A stretch of DNA of 64,000 nt, from the NCBI GenBank assembly GCA_023313575.1, contig JAJTTP010000001.1, positions 2,666,001-2,730,000 on the forward strand, read 5' to 3'. Below are positions 1 through 10,442 of the stretch, one piece after another (position 1 is the first letter of the stretch; each line of letters starts with the position of its first letter). The notes beneath the pieces were generated by a model, which saw only the letters and a program-made list of their open reading frames with translations, had not been told where the DNA came from and made no database searches. This stretch comes from Eutypella sp. D-1 (Eukaryota; Ascomycota; Sordariomycetes; Xylariales; Diatrypaceae). Made by a program: the position numbers and the translations under genes.

Positions 1-1491
1 TCATAGTCAGAGCCATGGACGATTCCATGATGGTACAGCCCAGAGACATGTACTGGAGCGTTCTGGGCATGATGAACAATCCTTGGTTTCGGGTTGTCAT
101 CCACCAGGAAAACCACACCCTTCGGTTCGAGCACCCGACACAGCCCGCCCTGATGCCCGGAGGCTGGATGAAGCGTGTGAAGAAGGCCGGCGGGAACCTC
201 GCCAACGGGCACTGGGGCGAGAAGATGGCCGGCGAAGAGGAGGCGGCGCCAGAAGAGCCGACCAAAGAGATTTGTATGGTCAACAAGGAAGTTAACCGGA
301 AGATCACGCTCGAGGAGTTCCGGAAACACGACGGGGAGACCGAGCCCTGGTTTGTTGTCAACGGGCAGGTATACGACGGGACTAAATTCCTCGGGGGCCA
401 TCCCGGCGGCGCCGTATCCATCATCAGCGCCGCTGGCCAGGATGCCACCGAGGAGTTCCTCGCCATTCGTGAGTCTATGCTTATCCAACCTATCGATTGT
501 ATGTAGATGAGTGCTAACCCTCACGTGTGCAGATAGTGAAAATGCCAAGGCGATGATGGCGGAGTACCACATCGGCACTCTCGACGAGGCCTCGCTAGCC
601 ACCTTGAAAGCCGGGGAGGCCGAACCCGTCAACGCGGCGCCGCGCGCCACGTTCCTGCAACCGAAGGCCTGGACGAGGGCCATCCTGTCGTCGAAGAAGC
701 CCGTCTCCCCGGACACCAAGATCTTCACGTTCAACCTGGAGCACGCGGACCAGGCGGCCGGCCTGCCCGTCGGCCAGCACCTGCTCATGCGCCTGCGCGA
801 CCCCGTCACCAGGGAGGCCATCATCCGGGCGTACACGCCCATATCGGACAGCGCGACGACGCGGGGCACGCTCGACGTCCTCGTGAAGATCTACCGCGGG
901 AGCGGCCCCGGGGGAGAGGGCGGGGGCAAGATGACGCAGGCGCTGGACGCGATCCCGCTGGGCCACTTCGTGGACTTCCGGGGCCCGGTGGGAAAATTCG
1001 AGTACCTGGGCGGGGGCATGTGCTCTCTCTCCTCGCCGGCGGGCGGCGTCGGACGGCGGCGGAAAGTCCGGCGCTTCGTCATGGTGTGCGCGGGCTCGGG
1101 CGTCACGCCCATCTACCAGGTGCTGCGGGCGGTGCTGGGGGACGCGACGGCGCCGCCGACCACGCGCTGCCTTGTGCTTGACGGTAACCGCGCGGAGCCC
1201 GACATCCTGCTGCGTCGCGAGCTCGACGCCCTCGCCGCCACACATCCCGACCGCTGCCGTCTCCTGCACGCCCTCTCCCGTCCCCCGGACGCCTGGACCG
1301 GCATCAAGGGCCGCATGGACCGCGCCCTCTTCGACGCCGAGGTCGGGCCGCCCCCGCTGCAGAATACGGACGATGGTGATGGCGAGGGCGGGGACCTCGT
1401 CCTTGTCTGCGGCCCCGAGGCCCTCGAGCAAAGCGTGCGCCGCGAGTTCAAGGACATGGGGTGGAGCGAGGAGGATTTGGTTTTCTTTTAG
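1..1491 (+). CDS. niaD: Nitrate reductase, C-terminal part (5' end outside window)
   Basis: Assimilatory nitrate reductase, which reduces nitrate to nitrite in the cytosol with NAD(P)H. The window opens inside the molybdenum-cofactor/dimerisation domain (IVRAMDDSMMVQPRDMYW). It continues through a cytochrome b5 domain with the haem-ligand motif HPGG (about base 399) and a later YHIGTL. The FAD/NAD domain shows RAYTPISDS, GPVGKFEYLG, CAGSGVTPIYQ, a CGPEALE cysteine motif and the family ending GWSEEDLVFF. Exons are 1-468 and 533-1491. The 64-base intron has donor GTGAGT, a gctaac branch site and an AG acceptor, and splicing restores AIHSENAKAMMAEYHIG. About 474 codons are visible of the usual 860-900. 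The family is normally induced by nitrate and controlled by GATA factors, but the promoter is not in the window. No disruption is seen. Confidence 0.96.
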
Positions 1492-3631
1492 AAGGGACCG
1501 GGCACATCTTTGGATAAACAAGAAATGTCTTCATTTCATATGTTTTCGGATTCCTGTTTTAGGGATGTTGTATATACACGGGAGCAAGCATCTCTCTCTT
1601 TTTTCTCTCTCTCTACAGGCCTGTATCTATCTGCGCATCTTTCGCGGCGTCATGGGAGATCTAAATTCATCTACTACATGTGGCATAGACGAAGCACCTG
1701 TCGCGGCTTTTTTTAAGGCTGGGCCTTAAAATGAAGCTCTGACCCAGATGTTTAATTGTCTCTATCATGCTTCTTAGTGTACTGCCGCTCCGCAGCAGCG
1801 AGGCGATTGCATTTGCAAGGTTCGAACGTGCCTGCTGGACTGATTGCTGTGGTGTTTTATGCACAGGCGTATCTTAGCAACTTTAGAGTTATGCCTATAG
1901 ACTTCAAGTGGCACAGTGAGGTTTCCTTTCTTCTCGATATGTTTTCTCATTCATCTTTATTTCCTTTTAGCCCACCGCAATGAAACGGCGTTAACGCTGG
2001 GGACATGCCTCTAGGGTTCACATGCGGTAGCCTTATTGCAGTGTCGTTTCTTCTGTTCTTTTCGACTAATGTCCTATGATGGTAACCTATGGGATGCTGA
2101 GGTTCAAATAACGGCGTTTAAGGGAAGTCATGGACGGGTTTATTCCTTGTTCTGTTCTTTTCAAACAATGTCCAATGATGACAACAGTCTACGTGGATGC
2201 TGAGGCCCTATACCTAGAGACGCTTCATTGTTTCCTACCAATGGTAGATGGGATAGGTTCATTCTGTTATGGCCGCCAATAACAACTTACGGGTTGCTAA
2301 GGCCGAGTTTCAGGCAGACTGTATTTGTTCCATTATGAAGCACTTTGTCTCTCTCTTCCATACAATCATCTCACTGCCGCTGACCAAGATCCTTCTCCCA
2401 GTTGACCCTATCTATGGCTTCCACTCCTATTAACTATGGCTGGTTTCTCTGACTTCGTCGTCAACGCTCCTTAGAACCCACTGAGATCGCTTTCGGGGCC
2501 TAGATGACCACCTACGGGGTTAAGATCCCAATCCGGCCGTCAATCGAGAAGCGGGTATATCCGTATGTCCCCCAACCCCAAAGTGGCAACAAAGCCCAAC
2601 TTCGCCAATACATTGGCCATGGAAATCTAAATATCATCCATTGCCCATTCAATCCACAGCTTTTACTCCAAAGCCACCTGCATCTAAAAGCATCGGCTCA
2701 AAAAGAGTGATATGTATAAAGAGAGAATCAAGAATTGTCGTTCTACTTCTGCCAAGATGGCCCCTATTAGGTACATGTGTGAGTGGGTACGCGGGCGGCT
2801 CTGGACTAGTCAAGTCTGGCGCTCCACCGGATGCGACCTGGGTGTACTGGGCGGAGAATCCGGAGATGCACAACTCGACGAGGCCTCCTCCACCTCCTCC
2901 ATCACCTCAAGTGTTCGCGCGCGAAGATGTGTGCGAAGACAAGTAAAAACTGCCGGGATAAGCCACCAACCCCGTGGATGCACGGCGGAAATGCATTATC
3001 TCTCTTGCTCTCCCTCTCTCTCTCCTTCCCCACCCGCGATCCTCGCGCGATATGTGCGTATCGTATCCAGTCACCTAGAGACGTTCCATCAAAGAGGTAG
3101 GTATGTAGGGTAGGTGCATTTTACCTGGATCTTCGTCCATGAAGGGCCTGCTGGCCTGGGCCCGTGATAGATACGCTCCGGGTATCAGTCAGGCAACTTT
3201 CGCGAGGGACGACGAGGATGATACGGCCAGCCCAGGCCACTATGTACCATCCACCCAAAGATCGGATTTTAAAAGTGATCTGCATGGGCACAGGCATCAT
3301 GGCCGCGCGACTCTCGAAGGTCGGGATCAGGAGTTGGCCGGAGATGCTGGCGTCAGCGACCCTTGCACTCGAGAGTCTCCTCGGGATTAAGAACCCTGAT
3401 AATCTTCCGTGAGTGGACGCGTGGTCGGTGGGTTGATGGCGTAGCCGAGGGTAGGCGGGTATGGGAAGTGGGAATGGATTGTTTCTCGAAAACGAAAACC
3501 CCCCTTTCCTTCTTTACCTATCCTCTTTCCCCAGTCGTGGATATTCATATATGAGCCTGTTTAGGCAATGGCGACTAACTGAGCAGAGCATCTTGAAATA
3601 TCTCGAGGAACTTACGTATTGATCTAGATCA
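1492..3631. other. Intergenic spacer, nitrate reductase to RTA1-like gene
   Basis: The 3' ends of two convergent genes face this spacer. ORFs here (for example 2504-2710 and 3139-3412) are short, overlap each other and match no family I recognise. The stretch 2040-2330 holds a degenerate tandem repeat, listed separately. CT-rich runs lie near 3000-3025. Confidence 0.6.
2048..2325. repeat. Degenerate tandem repeat, about 100-110 base unit
   Basis: Two diverged copies of a block that opens with TTCTGTTCTTTTC, continues with AATGTCC.ATGATG and ends GGATGCTGAGG start near 2050 and 2151. A weaker third copy (TTCTGTTATGGCC, then GGGTTGCTAAGG) starts near 2263. The copies differ by many substitutions. 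It may be the remnant of an old duplication; no coding sense is seen. Confidence 0.4.
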
Positions 3632-4827
3632 TCACCGTTGTGTGGCTGTGTGCTCAGAACGCTTCAGCGGATGTTGGCGAGCCAGTGTGACCATGTCATC
3701 ATCGTCTTCAGCACTGGCGAGCGTCGCCCTTGCAGGGTGGAAGAGGTTCATGATGGCGCTGTAGCACCACGCCGGCAAGGCATCGAAAAGCTACTGAAGC
3801 GTCAGCATCGGCGGAACGAAGCCCCTATCCATCTGTCCACCCAATATCGGCACCCAATACCGGCCTAAATGATTTACCGCACATGCCCCGTGGTCATACG
3901 CACGTAAAAGTACCATTCCCGAACATCCAGCGGATTGCTCTTCGCGTCTAGCCCCCAACCAAACTGCACGAGACGGAATATGTTACGCATACTCATGAAG
4001 GCGAGCGAGGCGTACAGCGTTGCCAGCGTCGTGGGCCACGGCCGGAACATGGGCAGGGGGTACTTATCCCGCTTCAGCCGCGCAGTGACGCTGTGAAACC
4101 GGACGACGTAGGCGAGGAAGACCACCAGGTATGCCTGCTGGCATGCGAGGCCCGCTAGCACCACCCTGGTGCCGCTCTCTCTGCCAAGGAGCAGGGAGCC
4201 GGCGCCCTCGAGCACGAAGACTTCGACGGCGAGGCAGGCGAAGGCGAGAGCGACAGTCGGGCCGCGGATACGGAGGATGCGGCCGTCAGGAATGAAGGCC
4301 CGGACCATGGCACCGAGCAGTGCGGGGGCCAGGGCGCCGAGGCAGGCAGGTGCGGCGAGACCCAAAGCCTGCGCTGTGGCCGCCAGACCCTGGTTCTGCT
4401 GGTCTAGAGCACCTGCGGCCCTCGCGGAGAACGCCGCCGCCTGCACCGCGCACCCCATTAGCAGCGGCCACGGCCACGGTACCCGGAACTTCCGCGCCCG
4501 CGCCGCCTGCGCGATATGCGCGCACAGGCTCACTCCGTACAGCGCCGCAAACAGTATCGCTAACTCTGCGCTCACGTCATACGACCAATTCGCGCCACAT
4601 GCATCCGCCGGCACGTGGCCGTGCCGCCCAGGCGTGGCAGTGACGCAGCTAGTCGTCGTTGTTGGAGGAGGGTGTGGAGGAGGAGGTGCTGGTGGTGACG
4701 ATAATGCAGTCGCGCCGAGGACAAGCGTTGTATCTACAATATGTGGCGCTGGCCATGGTCCGCGGGTACTCCCCGACGCTGTTAGGAGGACGCTGGGGGA
4801 AGTGTCAAGACTTGGCAATTCGGCCAT
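3632..4827 (-). CDS. RTA1-like multi-span membrane protein
   Basis: Member of the fungal RTA1/lipid-translocating exporter family, whose members sit in the plasma membrane or endomembranes and are linked to resistance to 7-aminocholesterol and to sphingoid-base handling. Exons on the minus strand are 4827-3904 and 3790-3632. The 113-base intron has donor GTGCGT and acceptor CAGTAG. Without splicing the protein would stop just after WYFY; splicing adds LFDALPAW...LFHPAR, the family's conserved last membrane segment. Predicted length is 360 residues. Other signatures are MRNIFRLVQF and REWYFY. The N-terminal 60 residues are low-complexity (proline/threonine runs), followed by about seven hydrophobic segments. 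The ATG at 4827 is preferred; the frame is open upstream but has no earlier ATG nearby. The substrate is unknown. Confidence 0.88.
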
Positions 4828-6862
4828 AAGAGGAACATCGTCGTCTTGATTGAGTGCCAAAGTTAACTAAGTGGTCACAAAAGAAAAGGGGCAAACGAAT
4901 AGGAGTCAGCAAGAGAACGATGACCGGAGGCTCATCTCGTGCCCCGCGTGAGAAGACGGAGTCGACTATCCCCCTGCAGGATACTTGGGGGTCAATGACA
5001 ATGAGTAGGGTGGACATCACCCTCATCCCCATAGCATAGCCTATCCGTGACAAGAACAAAGGACGGGGCCCGACAACAGATTGCCTATTCTCTTCCGGAA
5101 GCGGAAAACGGGGCGTTTATTGGATTCAGCTCTTATCTAACTTCAACTGTGCTGGCATACATCGATTCGAGGTCGCGACAGCTAGCAAACAAGATATGGA
5201 ATGCGACCTGTCAACAAGATAGCAGCATATCACATCCTTATACGTCACGTTACAGCTTCAGGGCAATGCGCCGAATTTCTGCTACCAACGTCAATAATAT
5301 TGTCACCTCCGAACCTCGCTATTTTGGGCATTAAACATTTGTATCGGGCAGCATGACGGGATCTACGGGTTGAAGATAATTGGCTTGTATAACGTGCTTC
5401 TAACATCGGTACACGTGCTTCATTCATGCCCGTCGTTCAAGGTTGCAGACGGGATGAAACGGCTTATCATGAGCGATACTTTCCGGATACATACCTACCC
5501 CTCGCTACCCAACCAGTCAACATCGCCGTTGCCGTATACATGTATACGGGAGGACAGACAAAAAATTTATATATTAGGAGTTATAACGATACGGGCTTTA
5601 TGTTAGTCGGAATATTCTTTTTGCACCTTTTTGACGGGTCGAGATAACCCATTATGTAGCTGGGTATCTGGGCACGTAAGCAGGGTAGGGATTTATCGGG
5701 GTGAAATTCGCAGCAGTTACCGGCGTCCGCATTCTCGGATACCCGTGATAAAATCTGCCCCACCTGGGCACCTGCAAACCTGTCCGTCCACTTTCCTTCC
5801 ACCCATTTGCCCCACCATCAGCATATGCATCGGACCCACACTTCTAATTACCACCAACCAAACATATTCGGTGTACGTACCCGGAGCCAATACTTTCAGT
5901 GATTTCAGTTATAGCATTGGATGGGCAGCTACGCCCGCGCCGTATTAGTGACAACTTCCCGCATCACCACTCCAGGTAACTGCAGTTGCCTTCCAGGTTT
6001 TTACTGAACTTCAACTTACTTAGCTAGATCAAGTACCTGCATATTTTCAATAATGTGAAGAACCCGCCTGCCCGTTAGGTAGACCAAATAAGACGTACAT
6101 CAGTAGTTCGCTGCAGTCCAGTTGGCAGTAATAAACCTTCCAGAAATTGGAGATGAATACATCCACCACCGGTATATCCTGCCAATATTCGATAGTTTGA
6201 TAGTTTGATATATATACTTTGTAGTTTACCCTGTATCCCCCCTTCCCCCCCATACCGGAAGTACATATTGGAAGGAGCATCATGCAAGTACCTAGGTAAT
6301 TATTAACCCAGTCACCCTGACCTCTATACCGGGTCGGGTGCACACCTGCCTATGTATCCATGAATGTTAGCCTACCTAGTCTCCAGCGCCGGGAAAGTCC
6401 AGTCCAAAGTGCAATCCTTTCTCAGTGTCGCTCTTTCCTCACTTCATCCACAACTGTGCCTTCCCTATTCTACTACAACTACGTATAGTGATATATGTAC
6501 AAGCCTTTCTAAGGTTTAGGTAGGGTTACTTTCGTCCTACCTCTAATACGTATTTATTTAACCAAGTAGCTCCAGGGCTACTTTTAGCTATCATTCTCTT
6601 CCCCATAAAATAATTTGACCAGCATTGACTCCTCAACTGCTTTTTCTGCCTACCTAGGTATCTTCAAAGTTATTTAATTTCTCTCTCTTTTTCTTCTTCT
6701 TGTACTTCGTATACACCAACCAACCAACCAACCAAGAACGTGAAACCCACGTTATTTCATCTTTGACATTCCTTGCCCACCTTTGTCTTCTCTTTCCCAC
6801 CTACCTCCCGACCGAGACTGAGACCTAACCCGATCAATCAAATCGTAGTCCCTCTAGTGATA
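4828..6862. other. Divergent promoter region
   Basis: This is a 2 kb spacer between the divergent RTA1-like and Yrb2-like genes. No convincing ORF is seen. It holds two copies of TACCTAGGTA (6289-6298, 6651-6660), a CT-rich leader (6670-6700) and a short CCAA tandem (about 6715-6734) just upstream of the Yrb2-like start, consistent with a fungal 5' untranslated region. Confidence 0.6.
6715..6734. repeat. (CCAA)n microsatellite in probable 5' leader
   Basis: Four to five consecutive CCAA units lie about 130 bases upstream of the Yrb2-like start codon, in a stretch that looks like the transcribed leader. Confidence 0.6.
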
Positions 6863-8600
6863 ATGGCAGATCTCCCACACAAACGCAGCCCGACACCGCC
6901 TCGAACGACTTCCGAGGACCCAGATACCGCTGAAGCGCGAAAGGAATTGAGGCAGACTGCCATTTCTGAGAAGAAACCTGATCTTTCGTCATCCACCTCT
7001 TCTATCATGTCAGCCAAAGCCAAGAACCCCGCTGCCGGCCCCGTTGCTGGCTCCGTTGCCGCCCCAGAGACTGCCGATACTCTCGATACCACTTCTTCCC
7101 ACTCCGACAGGCCGTCTAGCAAACCCGCAACCCCCGAACGAGACCTATCTGACACCCAGTCTTCTAAGAAGAAGAAGGAGGGGTTATCTTCTCCCAAGAA
7201 GAAGCGTGCTCACGATGAGGTCGATCAGGTGAATCACACTGATCAGGATACGAGCGGTGATGCTTCGCCGAGCGGTTCCAACCATGTTACTTCGGCGAGT
7301 AGAACCGAACGCTCTGAGCCCGAGAAGAAGCGCCCCCGCGATGTATCGAGTGAGGCTAAGAACGCCGCGGGTGTCGCTAAGGAGTCTACTGTACGTTCAA
7401 CCTTGAATGGCGCTCTTCATTTTCGCGTCGCTAATCGCTAACCACCTTTTAGGAATCTATTCAGTCGCAAGATGGAGCTGAAGCAACGCCAAAGAGCGCA
7501 GAGTCGCAAGTGGACAAGTCTACTGAGGCGACGAAGACGATCACCTTGGAGAAGGATAAGAACAAGACGGCCACGACATCTACCTCCGCATTCAACAGCT
7601 CCGGCTTGGCTGGATTCGCGACTCAGGCGTCGCCTTTCCTTCAGGCTGGCAGCAAATCACTATCTTCCTTCGCAAGCCCATCGGGCTCCCAATTACCCTT
7701 CGGCGCTGTCAAACCATCAACACCATCAGTCTTTGGTGGTATTTCTAATGGTGCATCCACCTTCGGGCAACTCGGAGGCTCACCAAAGACTTTCAGTGGA
7801 AGCCCCTTTGGCGGAGGCTTTGCAGGTGCTGCAGGTAACACCAAGCTCACCTCCTTCGCCAGTGCTGGCCAAACTTTCCAAAGCAAGCCCGCCAAGCCTT
7901 TTGGAGCCCCGGAAAGCGACCAAGAGGATGAAGACGAAGCAGAAGGCGCCTTTGGCGATGATGGTAAGGACGCATCCGAAGAGCGTGATATCGGCGAGAA
8001 GTCTGGTCCTGCGGAAGAAAAGAAGAAGACGAAGCTTCAGCGAGGTAAGTTCCGCGACCATACCATTTATCTGAACTACCATTCTGAATACCATAATAGT
8101 GGAAGTAGCGGATGGTGAGGACGGCGAGATCACTCTCGTGCAAGTCCGCGGCAAGCTTTATAGCCTGGCCAAGGACAGCAAGACCTGGAAGGAGCGGGGT
8201 GCTGGGAATCTCAGGATCAACGCCCCTCTTTCCAGTCACGACGTCGATGAGCAGGGCGAGCCCATTCCAGGAAGTTTCAATCCCTCCTCATTGGACATCG
8301 CCGAATCGAAGGCTGTGCGCCTTGTCATGCGTCAAGACGCAACCCACAAACTCATTCTCAATACTGTGGTGATCCCGTCCATGAAATTCCAGCATAAGGA
8401 GACCAAAAGCAACGTGGCCTATATACTATTCACGGCTATAGAGGGTGACGGAGACGCGACTCCGATGCAGCTTAAGGTATATTTCCATCTTCTGCCACAT
8501 TGAATTATATGTCCTAATTACCATCCAGATGAAACTCGACAATGCTAAGAGCTTTTTGGACGAGGTTGAAAAGGTGCAAGGAGCTATGAAGGAGGCGTAG
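6863..8600 (+). CDS. YRB2: Nuclear RanBP1-domain protein (Yrb2/Hba1/RanBP3-like)
   Basis: Predicted nuclear cofactor of exportin-dependent export, binding Ran-GTP through a C-terminal RanBP1 domain, as known for yeast Yrb2 and fission yeast Hba1. Exons are 6863-7390, 7453-8044, 8100-8476 and 8529-8600 (522 residues). All introns have good donors (GTACGT, GTAAGT, GTATAT) and keep frame. The N-terminal 370 residues are disordered and basic/acidic, with PKKKRAHDE and EKKRPRD as likely nuclear signals. A serine/glycine/phenylalanine stretch with GFATQASPF and SPFGGGF resembles the sparse FG motifs of the family. The RanBP1 domain (about 374-522) includes LVQVRGKLYSL, WKERGAGNLRIN and RLVMRQDATHKLILNT. 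A related family, RanBP1/Sbp1 itself, is shorter and lacks the long N-terminus. An alternative 3' splice that would extend the protein is discussed in the findings. Confidence 0.9.
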
Positions 8601-8672
8601 GATGCCTCGTATTCTCTTATATTTTTTGGACCGAAGGGGCGTGACCGGAGCCACCAGGACGTGCCAGAGAAA

Positions 8673-9515
8673 ATGGACAGGCAGGCGAATGACGAGTCTG
8701 CCGCCGTTGAAGATGAATCTATGGGTATTGATGAAGAACTTTCTGACACCGAAGAGCACGCCGGCCCTAAACATACGCCTCCCAACATTAAGGAAGCTTC
8801 GAATGCTGAAGAAGTACCATGTGGTGCTACGGCAGTGGCAACTTCGTTCGCCACTTCTCAGTCAACTGAATCCCAGCTGTCCGACGAAGACTCTGGCTAT
8901 TATTCATCTCGTGCTCTACACCATATGAAAGGCGCTGTCCATGGTGATAAACCGATGGAACTTGGCGTTATTGACAGTAAGGCACCTGTCCGACGAAGTT
9001 CTCGCCTCCGCCAGGCATCAACGAAAGCCGACAGCAATGAGATCAGCAAGATTCTTAGCAACAACAACGCTGGCAAGAAGTCCATTAGCCAGGCGCCCCG
9101 CAAGTCTGGCAACAAGAACAAAGTCGGCAAGAAAGGACACCAGGTCGCTGTGAAGTCTAAGACCGGCACGAGGATGTCCCAGACCAGCGGGACGAAGTCT
9201 CAGACCGGTAAGAAGAGTTCTAGAGTCAGCGAGAAGAAGCCTCAGGCTGGTGGTAAGAAGCCCCAGACCGGCCGGAATAAGTCTCAAGCCAGCGGAAATA
9301 GATCTCAAGTTGATAGCAAGACTCGGAAGCGTGTCACTTCTGACAGTGTCACAAGTCCGAACAGTGATTCTTTCGGAATTTCGAAGAGTTCCGTGAAGCG
9401 AAAGGCTTCCGAATTGGAGGCGGAGATAGAGGCGCAGATGGACGGGCCCATTACCAGATCACGAAGGAAGATGATCCTAGATGAGCGTGCTCGATCCGCC
9501 AAGCTATCTGAATAA
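8673..9515 (+). CDS. Lysine/serine-rich hypothetical protein with heptad-like repeats
   Basis: An open frame of 280 codons starts only 72 bases after the stop of the Yrb2-like gene on the same strand. No domain is recognised. The first 75 residues are acidic. The middle contains RRSSRLRQ. Residues about 168-212 form an imperfect seven-residue repeat (TSGTKSQ, VSEKKPQ, AGGKKPQ, TGRNKSQ, ASGNRSQ), and the end is KRKASELEAEIE followed by TRSRRK. Composition suggests a nuclear or chromatin-bound disordered protein. The spacing is too short for a normal fungal promoter, so it may be translated from its own embedded promoter, belong to the upstream transcript, or be an extension of it through a weak intron. 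No TATA or leader is evident in the gap. Confidence 0.55.
   Translation: MDRQANDESAAVEDESMGIDEELSDTEEHAGPKHTPPNIKEASNAEEVPCGATAVATSFATSQSTESQLSDEDSGYYSSRALHHMKGAVHGDKPMELGVIDSKAPVRRSSRLRQASTKADSNEISKILSNNNAGKKSISQAPRKSGNKNKVGKKGHQVAVKSKTGTRMSQTSGTKSQTGKKSSRVSEKKPQAGGKKPQTGRNKSQASGNRSQVDSKTRKRVTSDSVTSPNSDSFGISKSSVKRKASELEAEIEAQMDGPITRSRRKMILDERARSAKLSE
9175..9312 (+). repeat. 21-base coding minisatellite
   Basis: About six imperfect 21-base units encode the seven-residue repeat with consensus (T/A)-G-x-K-K-(S/P)-Q. Drift is substitutional and the reading frame is retained across all copies. Confidence 0.55.
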
Positions 9516-10442
9516 GGCTTCACCATTCTATACCGTTCTCTACCTTGCCCTTAGTTGATACGGCGACTTGACTGGCTTCTACTTGTTCATTTCATGGTAC
9601 TTTATAGACGATGATTGATGAAATGTTATATATGAGATCAATTTGTTCAGGGGCATTGAACAGCGGTTCTGAGGCTAGCTATTAGTATCTCAGGGGGATG
9701 GTATAATATCCACGCGCGTCGAGCATCATCACGGTCTAACGGGGCGTCATAGATATAGGTATGGACAGTGCGGCTGTTGGTAGATGACTCTGGAATCGAT
9801 GTCAAATTCTTACTACATTGGCACAGCTCACCTCATCGCCATGAATGACGCTTCTTGAGTAATGAAAAAATCTGGAGAATCTTCCCTGCTCAGGTATAGA
9901 GCAATCAGTAAGGCTTGGAAGAAACTGGTGGGAACCATTTATATGGTGCACATCATTCATGTCAGAACAGTAGCACCTTCGAGCCGTACCATACTGGCAC
10001 AGGTACAGGGGAGATCAGGTAAAGTAAATAACACAAAGAGCAAGACATTCTCGAGTTGTGTAGACAATGTGAGATATTTACAGAGCGGAGAAATCGCCTT
10101 TCTACACAGCAGTCCATGGATGCGGATAGCCAAACGTAGAACATGTCTCGGCCTCGATAGAATCCTAGGAGCGATGGCATAAATACTTTGCCGTTTTCCT
10201 GTGACCGGAAGCTTGTCATTGTGATCATAAACAGCATGTTCCAATACACACAATACCGAACTTCAAATACCAAGCATCAAATAAGACAGCACACCGTCAT
10301 CGAATCTCAGCACGTGCATACCTTCTTCTACACATATCACTAAAGCATTGCAGTCTCTTAGTAGACACTAAGTTACTGGATTTTCTTCCTTCACGAAAAC
10401 CACCCATCAATACACGACGAAACAATATCACAACTAGCAGCG
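9516..10442. other. Intergenic spacer
   Basis: No supported gene. Small overlapping ORFs on both strands (9862-10273) show no family resemblance. The last 100 bases (CA-rich, with ACAACTAGCAGCG just before the ATG) look like the leader of the next gene. Confidence 0.6.

Noticed and set aside
595..1521. 308-codon minus-strand ORF opposite nitrate reductase
   Set aside because: High-GC antisense shadow; composition is arginine/alanine/proline-rich with no motifs, while the plus strand encodes a clear conserved domain.
1816..1835. GGTTCGAAC sequence like a tRNA T-loop
   Set aside because: No flanking five-base T stem, no A box upstream and no acceptor stem; other GTTCGA occurrences lie in coding exons.
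3139..3412. Two overlapping ORFs downstream of the RTA1-like gene
   Set aside because: Short, no family resemblance, end in a spacer between convergent genes.
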